Notes under the pieces: model-generated
Told to the model about the DNA's origin: nothing
The model's input: the letters and a program-made list of their open reading frames with translations, nothing else
The model's database searches: none
Assembly: GCF_027587195.1 (NCBI RefSeq)
Contig: NZ_JAPDDP010000028.1
Location: 1 to 64,000 of the forward strand
Length of the DNA stretch: 64,000 nucleotides
Source: Solirubrobacter phytolaccae
GTDB lineage: Bacteria > Actinomycetota > Thermoleophilia > Solirubrobacterales > Solirubrobacteraceae
Direction of reading: 5' to 3'
Made by a program: the position numbers and the translations under genes
Shown: piece by piece, positions 1-9,500 of the stretch
How the letters are laid out: each line of letters opens with the position of its first letter
How positions within the stretch are numbered: position 1 is the stretch's first letter

Positions 1-168
1 ACGATCTTCGATGACCGTAACTTGACGGTAGGCCTGCACACCAACCCGACCGTGCCGCGCGGAGCCCGAGAGGCGCTGAGCCTGGGCGCGCGGTTGGCAC
101 CCGCGCTCCCTTCCCCCCTCGATGGCCGTTGTTCAGCGCCGCATGCCCCGAAGAACCAACTGAGCTAA
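1..168 (+). CDS. possible C-terminal end of a gene entering from the left edge
   Basis: Frame 1 is open from the first base to a TAA at 166-168 and would encode the last 55 residues of a protein that begins outside the window. The first half has mostly G or C at third codon positions, as real genes here do; the last 15 codons do not. I recognise no family. It would overlap the end of the convergent TetR gene by about 35 bases, which is common in this window. It could equally be noise in a short intergenic stretch. Confidence 0.25.
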   Translation, partial: TIFDDRNLTVGLHTNPTVPRGAREALSLGARLAPALPSPLDGRCSAPHAPKNQLS

Positions 169-678
169 GCGCCGAGCGCCACCAGGATCGAGCGCCCCCG
201 CCTCGCGCGTGGATTTGAAGACAAGCCGCAGATCCTCGTGCGAAGCATCCTCCCGCAACACCGGCCGAGCCCGCTCCACGAGGTCGCGCAACGCGCGAGT
301 CGCAGCCTCACGCGCCGCGGCCACGTCCGCGCGGCGCTCCGCGGCGTCATCCCAAGCCGACTGTGAGAGGAAATCCGTGGCTCCTTCCTCGGCGGTCTCA
401 TACGTCGCCCGCTCCAACGCGTCCCACGCGTCAGGCGAGTCCAACGCCGCCGTGAACCGCTCGACCAAGCGCGAAGCGCGGACGATCACCAGCGCCGCGA
501 TCACGTCCTCCTTCGCCCCCACCTGGCGGTAGATGCTCCCCACGCCCGCTCCGACGGCGGCGGCCAGGACGGGCATGGCCACGTCCAGCCCGTCGCGCGC
601 GAAGAGCGAGTCCGCGGCCGCCAACGTGCGCGCCACCTTCTCTTCGCCGCTCAACTCGGCCCACACCGGAATGGCCAT
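133..678 (-). CDS. TetR/AcrR family transcriptional regulator
   Basis: A 181-residue DNA-binding repressor of the TetR type. The N-terminal helix-turn-helix spans about residues 18-65, with the typical pattern of a hydrophobic first helix ([12 protein letters not shown]), then [18 protein letters not shown], where the recognition helix ends in the usual Y-R-x-x-G-x-K-E/D-x-V. The C-terminal ligand domain is not similar to anything I can name. It is divergent from ilvD with only 17 bases between start codons, so it may control ilvD or itself; nothing shows what it senses. The ATG at 676-678 fits the family's usual short N-terminal tail. Confidence 0.85.
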   Translation of the reverse strand: MAIPVWAELSGEEKVARTLAAADSLFARDGLDVAMPVLAAAVGAGVGSIYRQVGAKEDVIAALVIVRASRLVERFTAALDSPDAWDALERATYETAEEGATDFLSQSAWDDAAERRADVAAAREAATRALRDLVERARPVLREDASHEDLRLVFKSTREAGALDPGGARRLAQLVLRGMRR

Positions 679-695
679 TCCGCTACCTTACCGAC

Positions 696-2573
696 ATGCC
701 CGCGCTTCGTTCCCGCACCGTGACCCACGGCCGCAACATGGCCGGCGCCCGCGCGCTTCTGCGCGCCGCGGGTGTGGAGAAGGACGACCTCGGGCGCAAG
801 CCGATCATCGCGGTAGCCAACAGCTACACGCAGTTCGTGCCGGGGCACACGCACCTGAAGCCGGTGGGCGAGATCGTCGCGGAGGCGGTCATCGAGGCGG
901 GCGGGATCCCGCGCGAGTTCAACACGATCGCGGTGGACGACGGGATCGCGATGGGGCACGGCGGGATGCTGTACTCGCTGCCGTCGCGGGACCTGATCGC
1001 CGACAGCGTCGAGTACATGGTCAACGCGCACTGCGCGGACGCGCTGATCTGCATCTCCAACTGCGACAAGATCACGCCCGGGATGCTCAACGCGGCGCTG
1101 CGGCTGAACATCCCGACGGTGTTCGTGTCCGGCGGCCCGATGGAGGGCGGCACGGCCGTCCTGGTCGACGGCACGGTGCGCACGCGCGTGAACCTCATCA
1201 CCGCGATCTCCGACGCCGTGGCCGATCAGGTGTCCGACGAGGACATCGCGATCATCGAGGAGTCGGCGTGCCCGACGTGCGGCTCGTGCTCGGGAATGTT
1301 CACCGCGAACTCGATGAACTGCCTGACCGAGGCGCTCGGGCTCGCGCTGCCCGGGAACGGCTCGGTGCTGGCGACGCACACCGCGCGGGCCGACCTGTAC
1401 CGCGCCGCTGGCCGTGCGGTCGTCGACATCACGAACCGCTACTACGACGGCGACGACGTCTCCGTGCTCCCGCGCAACGTCGCCACGCGGGAGGCGTTCG
1501 AGAACGCGATGACGCTCGACGTCGCCATGGGCGGCTCGACCAACACCGTGCTGCACCTGCTGGCGGCCGCGCAGGAGGCCGAGCTCGAGTTCACGATGCA
1601 GGACATCGACGAGATCTCACGCCGCGTGCCGTGCCTGAGCAAGCTCGCGCCGAACGGCACCTACCTGATGGAGGACTGCCACCGCGCCGGCGGCATCCCC
1701 GCGATCCTCGGCGAGCTGCACCGGGCGAACCTGCTGCACACGAACGTCCACACGGTCCACTCGACGTTCGAGCGCTGGCTCGCCGAGTGGGACATCCGCG
1801 GCGGCACCGCGACCGCCGAGGCGATCGAGCTCTTCCACGCGGCGCCCGGCTGCAAGCGCAGCGCGCAGGCGTTCTCACAGTCCGAGCGCTGGGAGACGCT
1901 GGACACCGACGCGGCGGACGGCTGCATCCGCGACGTCGAGCACGCGCACTCAAAGGACGGCGGGCTCGCGATCCTCTACGGGAACATCGCGCTCGACGGG
2001 TGCGTCGTGAAGACCGCGGGCGTCGACGAGTCGATCCTGAAGTTCTCCGGCCCGGCGCGGGTCGTCGAGTCCCAGGACGCGGCGGTCGAGCTCATCCTCA
2101 GCGGCGGCGTGAACGCGGGCGACGTGATCGTGATCCGCTACGAAGGGCCGAAGGGCGGGCCGGGCATGCAGGAGATGCTCTACCCGACGTCCTACCTGAA
2201 GGGCCGTGGCCTCGGAAAGGAGTGCGCGCTGATCACCGACGGGCGGTTCTCCGGCGGGACTTCCGGCCTCTCGATCGGTCACGTCTCCCCCGAGGCGGCG
2301 GCCGGCGGCGCGATCGCGCTCGTCGAGGAGGGCGACACGATCGACATCGACATCCCGAACCGCACGATCGCGCTCGCCGTGACCGACGCCGAGCTGGCCG
2401 AGCGGCGCGAGGCGCTGGAGGCGACGACGGGCTACCTGCCGGTCGGACGTGAGCGCGTGGTCTCCCCCGCGCTGCGCGCCTACGCGGCGATGGCGACGTC
2501 CGCCGACCGCGGCGCCGTCCGCGACGTGGCGCTGATCGAAGAGCGCGCGCGGGTCAGCTCGCCAACGCCCTGA
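696..2573 (+). CDS. ilvD: dihydroxy-acid dehydratase
   Basis: Catalyses dehydration of 2,3-dihydroxy-isovalerate and 2,3-dihydroxy-3-methylvalerate to the 2-oxo acids, the third step of valine and isoleucine synthesis, in the cytoplasm. The 625-residue protein is close to the E. coli-type length (about 616). Iron-sulfur ligands are visible: Cys123 in [10 protein letters not shown], and the cluster [11 protein letters not shown] with Cys192, Cys195 and Cys198. The N-terminus [17 protein letters not shown] is typical for the family. No other branched-chain amino acid gene is in the window. The end overlaps the convergent MFS gene by 20 bases. Confidence 0.96.
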   Translation: MPALRSRTVTHGRNMAGARALLRAAGVEKDDLGRKPIIAVANSYTQFVPGHTHLKPVGEIVAEAVIEAGGIPREFNTIAVDDGIAMGHGGMLYSLPSRDLIADSVEYMVNAHCADALICISNCDKITPGMLNAALRLNIPTVFVSGGPMEGGTAVLVDGTVRTRVNLITAISDAVADQVSDEDIAIIEESACPTCGSCSGMFTANSMNCLTEALGLALPGNGSVLATHTARADLYRAAGRAVVDITNRYYDGDDVSVLPRNVATREAFENAMTLDVAMGGSTNTVLHLLAAAQEAELEFTMQDIDEISRRVPCLSKLAPNGTYLMEDCHRAGGIPAILGELHRANLLHTNVHTVHSTFERWLAEWDIRGGTATAEAIELFHAAPGCKRSAQAFSQSERWETLDTDAADGCIRDVEHAHSKDGGLAILYGNIALDGCVVKTAGVDESILKFSGPARVVESQDAAVELILSGGVNAGDVIVIRYEGPKGGPGMQEMLYPTSYLKGRGLGKECALITDGRFSGGTSGLSIGHVSPEAAAGGAIALVEEGDTIDIDIPNRTIALAVTDAELAERREALEATTGYLPVGRERVVSPALRAYAAMATSADRGAVRDVALIEERARVSSPTP

Positions 2574-3750
2574 TGTCGGGCACGCTGAGCAGGCCGAGGA
2601 TCACGACGAGCGCGAGCCCGAAGGCCAGCCACAGCGCGGTGCCGACCCCGAGCAGACCGGCGATCGGTCCCCACAGGGCGACGCCGAACGACGAGAACAC
2701 GAGCGAGCCGAACCAGTCGTAGGAGCTCACGCGGGAGAGCGACTCGCGCGGGATTTGACGCTGGAGCGTGGACTGCCAGACCGAGGCGGCGACGGTCACC
2801 CCGATCGAGGACAGGAGGGCGCCGGCGGCGACCACCACGACCGACGGGCTCGCCGCCAGGCACGCGAGCGGCAACGCGAACAGCGCGTCCGCGATCGCGG
2901 CGAACAGCAGCGGGCGCCGCGGCTCGACCTGGGTCGCGATCAGGCTGCCGACGAGCGTCCCGATCCCCGCCGCCGCCAGGACCGTGCCCCAGGCGGCGGC
3001 GCCGCCGAGGTCGTCACGCGCGACGATCGGCCCGAGCACGAGCCACGCGCCCCAGAGCACGTTGCCGACCGCGAAGTAGGCGACGAAGGTCCACACCCAG
3101 CGGCGTGAGCGGAACGCGTCCCAACCCTCGCGCAGGTCGGTGAGGAAGGAGCTCGCCGCGACGGCGGCCACTCGCTTCGGCAGCCGCAGCAGCATGAGGC
3201 AGGCCGCGCTCACCGCGAACGTCGCCGCGTCCGCCGCCACCGCCCAGCCCGCGCCGGCCACGGCGATGAGCACGCCCGCCGCGACCGGCCCGAGGATCTC
3301 GCCGACGGACAGGACGGACGAGCGCAGCGCGTTGGCGGGCTGCAGCTCCTTCTCCGGCACGACTTCCGGGAGCAGGCCGGTCGACGCGGGGCTGAAGAAG
3401 CCGGTGGCCGCGCCGCTCACCGCGGCCAGGAGCGCGAGCATCCACACCTCGGCGACGCCGCCGATCAGCAGCGCCGCCATCGCCCCCTGGCTCGCGACCC
3501 GCACCAGGTCGGCGAGCACCATCACCGTCCGCCGCGAAGCGCGGTCGGCGACCACGCCGCCCACGAGCACGCAGCCGACCAGCGGGATCATCCCCGCGGC
3601 GAGCACGAGCCCGACGGCGGAGACCGAGCCGCCGATCTCCAGCACCGCGAAGGCCAGCGCCACGGCGACCATGCGGTCGCCCAGTCCGGACATCGCCTGG
3701 CCGCTCAGCAGCAGGGCGAACTCGCGCCTGCGCAGAACGGCGAGACTCAC
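2554..3750 (-). CDS. MFS transporter, probable drug or solute exporter
   Basis: A 398-residue membrane protein with about 12 predicted hydrophobic segments, of the DHA3-like branch of the major facilitator superfamily (the group containing MefA-like and enterobactin exporter-like proteins). The motif-A-like loop [14 protein letters not shown] lies between segments 2 and 3 near residue 65. Substrate cannot be told from sequence. The start lies 6 bases downstream of the flavoprotein stop at 3757, so the two minus-strand genes are probably cotranscribed. Its 3' end overlaps ilvD. Confidence 0.85.
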   Translation of the reverse strand: MSLAVLRRREFALLLSGQAMSGLGDRMVAVALAFAVLEIGGSVSAVGLVLAAGMIPLVGCVLVGGVVADRASRRTVMVLADLVRVASQGAMAALLIGGVAEVWMLALLAAVSGAATGFFSPASTGLLPEVVPEKELQPANALRSSVLSVGEILGPVAAGVLIAVAGAGWAVAADAATFAVSAACLMLLRLPKRVAAVAASSFLTDLREGWDAFRSRRWVWTFVAYFAVGNVLWGAWLVLGPIVARDDLGGAAAWGTVLAAAGIGTLVGSLIATQVEPRRPLLFAAIADALFALPLACLAASPSVVVVAAGALLSSIGVTVAASVWQSTLQRQIPRESLSRVSSYDWFGSLVFSSFGVALWGPIAGLLGVGTALWLAFGLALVVILGLLSVPDIRALAS

Positions 3751-3756
3751 AAGGCG

Positions 3757-4920
3757 TCAGACCCTACCGAGGACCTCGATGGCGTCCGTGCCGGTGCCGA
3801 GCGGGACGTTGACGGGCGTGCCGGCCGGGCGACCGTCGGCGGCGTCGAGGCCTTCGACGTAGCCCGCGAGCTCACGGCCGGCGATCTTGGCCGGCGGCCA
3901 CCACAGCGCGCGGCCGGCGACCTCGCCGCTGCGCATGTACCGTGCCCAGCGCTCGGTCAGGAGCATCCCGCGCAGGACCGGCGTGAACGGCTCGGGCGTG
4001 ACGGGCGCTCCGGCGCGGGCGGCGATCTCGGCCGCGGCGGCGTCGGCCTGCTGGCAGGCGATCCCGCCCTGTTTGACCGGGTAGTCGGTCACGTCCCCGG
4101 CCGCGTAGACGTCGGGCGCGCCGAGCACGCGCGAGTGCGCGTCCGTGGGCAGGAAGCCGGCCGGGTCGGCCGGGAGGCCCGGGAGCTTGGGCCCTTCGAG
4201 CCGGGGCGCGGAGACGATCCGCTCGACGTCGAGCAGCGTCTCACCGGCGCGCACACGGCCCGGCGCCACGATCTCCGCCTCGACGCCGGCGTGCAGCATG
4301 ATCCCGGCCTGCGCGAGCAGGAACGACAGCTCGGTCGACGCGTCCTCGCCGAACAGATCGAGCGGCCCGGCCTCGGGCGTGACGAGGTGGATCTGGGCGT
4401 CCACGCCCATCTGGAACGCGCGCTCGGCGAGCATCAACGCCAGCTCGTACAGCGGCAGCGGCCACGTGGTGCCGGGCGGGACGACGAACGCGATCCGCTT
4501 CAGGTAGCCCTCCTCGATGTCCTGGACGATGCCGTGCAGGCGCTCCTGGGCGGTCTTGGAGCCGGTGAACGCGGTCGCGGCGGCGAACGGCTCGACCGGA
4601 CGCGCGCCCGACGCGATCAGCAACGCGTCGTAGCTCAGGCGCGAGCCCGCCACCGTCGTCACCTCGTGCGCGACGGGATCGACGCTCGCCAGCCGCCCGC
4701 GCAGGTGCGTGAAGCCGACGTCCGCGGCGATCCGGTCCAGCGAGTACGTGGTCGCGCCCCCGGCCGCGAACGGCGACAGCACGCTCAGCGGCCGGTACGT
4801 GAGGTCCGCCTCGGGCGCGAGGAGGGTCACCGCCACACGGTCGCCGGCGAGGCGGCCGAGGGCGAGTGCGGCTTCGACGGCGGCGGGGCCGCCGCCGGCG
4901 ATCAGGACGCTGGTGGGCAT
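3757..4920 (-). CDS. FAD/NAD(P)-dependent oxidoreductase, sulfide:quinone oxidoreductase-like fold
   Basis: A 387-residue flavoprotein of the pyridine nucleotide-disulfide reductase superfamily. The N-terminal dinucleotide-binding motif is VLIAGGGPAAVEAALALG (residues 5-22), and the second FAD motif is DVYAAGDVTDYPVKQGG near residue 280. It resembles NDH-2/SQR-type enzymes in layout. It has only one cysteine that I can see (in GGIACQQAD), so the catalytic cysteine pair of true sulfide:quinone oxidoreductases is absent. It is a clear paralogue of the protein at 34181-35338. It probably forms an operon with the MFS gene downstream. Electron acceptor and substrate are unknown. Confidence 0.8.
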   Translation of the reverse strand: MPTSVLIAGGGPAAVEAALALGRLAGDRVAVTLLAPEADLTYRPLSVLSPFAAGGATTYSLDRIAADVGFTHLRGRLASVDPVAHEVTTVAGSRLSYDALLIASGARPVEPFAAATAFTGSKTAQERLHGIVQDIEEGYLKRIAFVVPPGTTWPLPLYELALMLAERAFQMGVDAQIHLVTPEAGPLDLFGEDASTELSFLLAQAGIMLHAGVEAEIVAPGRVRAGETLLDVERIVSAPRLEGPKLPGLPADPAGFLPTDAHSRVLGAPDVYAAGDVTDYPVKQGGIACQQADAAAAEIAARAGAPVTPEPFTPVLRGMLLTERWARYMRSGEVAGRALWWPPAKIAGRELAGYVEGLDAADGRPAGTPVNVPLGTGTDAIEVLGRV

Positions 4921-5051
4921 GCGTCCAGGATCGACGCGATCGGGCGTCGCGCCGTCCGGGACAAGCGCGGTTCAGGCTGCGGAAAACCCGCAACGCTCGC
5001 ACGCTCGACGCCGGATGCCGACCGTTCGCGACGACCGTACGCTCGGGTGCA

Positions 5052-5546
5052 ATGGAGACCGTCCAACACGTCCTGGTCCGCGCGACACCGCAAGCGACCA
5101 CCGGCGCGGTCTGGTCCGCGGACCTCCTGAGCACCCCGCTCGCCCGAGCCCTGAGCGCGATGGCGTTGTGGCCGGATCGCCTGCGGGCCTGGGCGCGGCG
5201 CGCGCCCGCCCCGCCGCGGACCGCCCGGTCGGCCACGCTGCGCGACCTGCTGGCGCCCGGCAGCCCGTGGCGGTTGCTCGCCGAGCACCCCGTCGTGCTC
5301 GGCCTGCGCTGGCCGGCCGGAGACGCGGAGGTCCGGTGGACGATCGACGCCCAGCCGTTCGGCGCCGGGCACACACTGCTGGTCAGCCGGACGGAAGCGC
5401 GCGGCGGGCGCCGGTTCGCGCTTGCGTGGCCGCTGATCGCGCCGTTCGCCGCCCTGCTGCGCGGCCAGGTCCTACGCGCGGTGAAGGCCGAGGCGGAGCG
5501 GGCTCAGGCGCGGCCGTCGCGGAGCGCGGCGCTGCGCGAGTCGTAG
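5052..5546 (+). CDS. small protein, possibly SRPBCC-like
   Basis: A 164-residue cytoplasmic protein. The ATG at 5052 is chosen because the open frame upstream is Arg-rich and has no family character. From about residue 68 the pattern LRDLLAPGSPW, HPVVLGLRW, VRWTIDAQPF, TLLVSRTEARG, followed by a C-terminal amphipathic helix, is reminiscent of START/SRPBCC-fold proteins, which bind small hydrophobic ligands. This is a weak fold-level guess. It is divergent from the flavoprotein at 4920 and overlaps the convergent STAS gene by 43 bases. Confidence 0.6.
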   Translation: METVQHVLVRATPQATTGAVWSADLLSTPLARALSAMALWPDRLRAWARRAPAPPRTARSATLRDLLAPGSPWRLLAEHPVVLGLRWPAGDAEVRWTIDAQPFGAGHTLLVSRTEARGGRRFALAWPLIAPFAALLRGQVLRAVKAEAERAQARPSRSAALRES

Positions 5547-5854
5547 ACCGCGAGCGCCGAGCGGAGCCCTGACAGGGTCAGCAGCACCGCCGCCGCGGTG
5601 CCGCGCGGCGCGACGATCGCCAGCTGCCGCTGCTCGTGGCGGAGCTGACGGTTGGCCTCGATGATCGCGGCGAGCGCGGTCGAGTCGATGAACCCGACCT
5701 CGCTCAGGTCGATCACCACACGCGCGCCGTTCGTGCGCACCGCGACGCCGAGCGAGTCGCGGAACGCGTCCACGGTCGCGACGTCCAGCTCAGCGGGCGG
5801 CGAGATGATCGTCGGTTCGTGCACGGCGCGGGAGCTACCCGCGAACCCCGGCAT
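5504..5854 (-). CDS. STAS domain protein, anti-sigma factor antagonist type
   Basis: About 116 residues from an ATG at 5854, or 106 from a GTG at 5824. A longer open frame to 6046 exists but would run into the methyltransferase gene and adds only low-complexity residues. The STAS signature is visible: PPAELDVATVDAFRDSL, then VVIDLSEVGFIDSTALAAIIEA, with Ser in DST at the position phosphorylated in SpoIIAA/RsbV. Such proteins bind anti-sigma kinases in partner-switching control of SigB/SigF-type sigma factors. A SigF-like gene lies at 22266-23129, but no RsbW-like kinase is in the window. It sits 34 bases downstream of the methyltransferase gene. Confidence 0.85.
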   Translation of the reverse strand: MPGFAGSSRAVHEPTIISPPAELDVATVDAFRDSLGVAVRTNGARVVIDLSEVGFIDSTALAAIIEANRQLRHEQRQLAIVAPRGTAAAVLLTLSGLRSALAVYDSRSAALRDGRA

Positions 5855-5888
5855 CCGATGCGCAGGTGCCCGCGGGGTTGACGCCAAG

Positions 5889-6536
5889 CTACCACGGACT
5901 GGCCGGTCCACTACGCGCCGTGCCGAGCAGGTACGGGATCGTCGGCTCGATCGACGCGGCGCTGAACTCGATCCGCTCGCAGGCCTCGAGCGTGAACCCG
6001 GCGGCGGTGATCGCGGCGCCGGTGTCCCGCGCGGGGTGGCAGCCACCGGCGAGCGCGGGCCACGCGCCGGAGCGGTCGGCGAGCCGGATCAACGCGCGCT
6101 TGACCCCGCGCTTCGGGACGACGTGCTCGTAGAAGCGCAACTCCCCGCCGGGCTTGAGCACGCGCCGGATCTCGGCGAGTGCGCGAGTCTGGTCGGGGAC
6201 CGTGCACAGGACGAGGCTGACGACCGCCGCGTCGAGCTCGCCGTCGGCGAAGGGCAGCGCCTCCGCCACGCCCGGCCGGACCGCGACCCGCACCGGCGCG
6301 CGCACCGCCGCCTGCTCGGCGAGGGCGCGGAGGGTCGGCTCCGGCTCGAGCGCGACGACCTCCGTGACGGTGCCCGGGTAGTGCGCGAAGTTGGCGCCGT
6401 GCCCGGCCCCGATCTCGACGACGCGGCCGCTCAGGCCCGCGACGAGCCGTCGGCGGTGCTCAGCCGCGCCGCGGGCGTCGGCGCGGGCCGCGGCCCGTGG
6501 GTACAGGCGGGCGAAGCGCGGATGTGGACGGTCCAC
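5889..6536 (-). CDS. class I SAM-dependent methyltransferase
   Basis: A 215-residue Methyltransf_11-type enzyme. The SAM-binding motif I is VVEIGAGHGANF (about residues 39-50), the acidic end of strand 2 is VALEPEP, and motif III is VLKPGGELRFYEHV. The arrangement is like METTL7/UbiE-like small-molecule methyltransferases; the substrate is unknown. It begins 13 bases after the giant subtilase gene ends and is followed by the STAS gene, so these three may be on one transcript without a shared function. Confidence 0.85.
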   Translation of the reverse strand: MDRPHPRFARLYPRAAARADARGAAEHRRRLVAGLSGRVVEIGAGHGANFAHYPGTVTEVVALEPEPTLRALAEQAAVRAPVRVAVRPGVAEALPFADGELDAAVVSLVLCTVPDQTRALAEIRRVLKPGGELRFYEHVVPKRGVKRALIRLADRSGAWPALAGGCHPARDTGAAITAAGFTLEACERIEFSAASIEPTIPYLLGTARSGPASPW

Positions 6537-6549
6537 GCGCCGAAGGATG

Positions 6550-9500
6550 TCAGCGCGACTTCACCACGACCACGCGCACCTTGCCCGTCGTGCCGGCCGG
6601 GAGCTTCAGCGTCGCCTTCTTCTTCAGGGTCATCTTGGCGCTGCACGGCGCCGGGGTCGCGCCCGGGTCGTTGGACACCGGGCACGCCCAGGCCACGAGC
6701 TTGCCCTTGACCTTGCCGGGCCGGCGCAGCGCGACCTTCGGACCGGAGGCGGCCTTGGGCTTCGCGGCGGCGGCGCTCGCGCCACCCGACAGGCGGGCGA
6801 ACGCCAACGTGGAGCCGTCGGCGTTGCGCACCGGCGCCTCGCGCGTCGACAGCGTCAGCGAGCCGGACGAGCTCGAGACGACCGGGCCGACGTAGCGCGC
6901 CGACCACACGATCGTCGTGCCGCCCACGTTCGAGGCCGTCTCCCGCACGCGCAGGATCGCGCCGAGGTCGCCCGTGGCGATCGTGTAGGGAGAAGCGGTG
7001 CCGCGGGAGACGCAGACGTTGGTGCAGCGCATCAGCTCGGTGACGTCGGTGACGACCGGCGGGCCGCTCCAGGTGCCGGGGGTGATCGTCACGTCGTCGC
7101 CGACCTTGGGCGAGGCACCCGTGATCGTCGGGAGCGTCTTCCAGCGCGGGCCGGCGAGGGTCGTGGTGACCGTCTCGGCCGACCGGGCGCTGACCGTGCC
7201 GTCGACGTTCGCGGCCGTGCTGACCGCGACGATCTTGAAGCCGACGTCCGCGGCGACGAGCAGGTAGCGGTCACCGGTCGCGCCCGCGATCGGCGTGCAG
7301 CCGTTGCTGTCGCAGCGCTCCCACGAGAGGCTGTAGACCGTGTCCGACGTGGCGTCCCAGACGTAGCCGCCGACGCTGAGCGTCGCGCCCTGCTGGATGA
7401 TCGGGCTCGAGCTGGAGATCACCGGCACCTGCAGGTTCACGGGCGGCCCGGCGACCACGGCGGCGCTCTGGGCGGAGCGGGCCGTGCCCGTCCCCCACTG
7501 GTTGCGCGCGATGACTTCGACGGCGATCGTGGAGTCGATGTCGGCCGGGGTCAGCAGGTAGCGGTCGTTGATCGCGCTGGCGATCGGCGAGCAGTCCGCG
7601 CCCGAGCAGCGCAGCCACTGGTAGACGTAGCCGGTCGGGCTGTTGGACCACGTGCCCGGCGCGGCGGTGAGCGTCTGGCCGCGCTTGGTGACCCCGCTCA
7701 CGGCCGGCGGCGCGGACGCCACCGGCAGAGGCCGGGCGAGCACGGGCACCGGCGTGCTGCGGGCGGTCACGTACTGGGTGTTCCAGCCGGCGGTGACCAC
7801 GAGCACGATCGTCTGGCCGGCGTCGGCGGCGACCGCGCGGTAGCGGTTCTCACCGTCACCCACGGACACGCAGCCGGTCACGCCGTCGGCGGCGCAGCGC
7901 TGCCAGTCGAAGGTGACCTCGGAGTTCGGGAACGTGTAGCGGCCGGGATCGCCCGTCAGGACCTCCCCCACGTACGCGTTGCCGGTGACCGACGGCGCCA
8001 CGGTGTTGGCGAGCGCGAGCCCGCCGACCACGGACGACAGCGCGCCATCGGCGACAGTGTCCCCGGACGGGCTGGAGGCCGCGACCCGCACGCCGATGCG
8101 CTTGCCGACGTCGGAGAGGCCGAGCGGGTAGACCGAGCCGGAGGCGACGCGCTCGCAGCTGGCGTCGGTCAGGTCGGTCGCGGTGGCCGCGCAGCGGTAC
8201 CACGAGTAGGTGTAGGTCGCGCCGGGCGCGTTCCAGGTGCCCGGCTGGCCCGTGAGCGAGGAGCCCTCACGCGCGGTGCCGGTCGGGATCGGCGGCGCGA
8301 CGGTGTTCGCGGGCGGCGTGGGCACGACCGAGCCGGCGGCCGACACCGCGCTCACGCGCCCGTCGACGTTGGTCGCCGTGACCTTCAGGCGCACCTGCGT
8401 GCCGATGTCGGCGGTCTGCACGGTGTAGTTGACGCCCGTGGCGCCCGGGATGTCCACGCCGTCGCGCTGCCAGGCGTACTCGACGGCCGGCCCGCTCGGC
8501 ATCCAGTTGCCGCGTGACGCGGTCAGCTCGTAGCCGACCTTCATGATGCCGATGACGGTCGGGAGCGCGATGTTGAGCGGCGGCGAGGCGGTGACGACCG
8601 CGGTCGGGGCGGTGGCCGCGGCGGCGCTGCCGTCCGCGTTGGACGCCGTGATCACCAGTCGCACCTGCGCGCCGATGTCGGCCGAGTCGAGCTGGTAGGC
8701 GGTGCCGGTCGCGCCCGCGATGTTCGTCCACGGGTCCGACACGGTGGCGCGGCGCTGCCACTGGTACGCGTAGTCGTTCTCGATCCCGAGCCACTGGCCG
8801 GGCGTCGACGTCAGGGTGTAGGCGCGCTTCGGGGTGCCGGAGAGCGTCGGCGCGACCTGCGAGAGCGGCGGGCCGGCCAGCACGACGGCCGAGCCGATGC
8901 TGACGGCGGAGACGGTCGCGTCGGCGTTGCTGGCGGTCACGCGCACGCGGATCCGCGAGCCGACGTCCGCGACGGTCAGCGTGTAGGCCATGCCGGTCGC
9001 GCCCTGGATGTCGACGAAGCCGGTGCCCGGGTCGCGCTGCCACTGCATCGCGTAGTTGTTGCCGGTGCCCGTCCAGCTGCCGGTCGAGGCGCTCAGCGTG
9101 GTCGCGCGCACGGCGGCGCCGGTCGCGGTCGGGTTGACGACGTTCACGGGCGGCGAGGCGACGACGGTCGCGCTGGCGGCGCTCGCGCGGTTGGAGGAGC
9201 CGTCGGGGTTGGTGGCGGTGACGAGCACGCGCACGGTGAAGCCGACGTCGGCGCCCGCGAGCTCGTAGTCGGCGCGGTCGGCGCCGGCGATCGCGGTCCA
9301 CGTCACGCCGTCGCTCGAGCGCTGCCACTGGTAGGTGATCGCGTTGGTCGCGCCGCCCCACGTGCCGGCGGTCGCGGTGAGGACCGAGCCGCGGCGCGCG
9401 GTGCCGGAGATCGCCGGGGCGCTCGTGCTGACCGGGCCGTCACTGACCACGGTCGCGGTCGCGAGGCTCGTCTGGACCGCGCTGCCTTCGGGGTTGGTGA

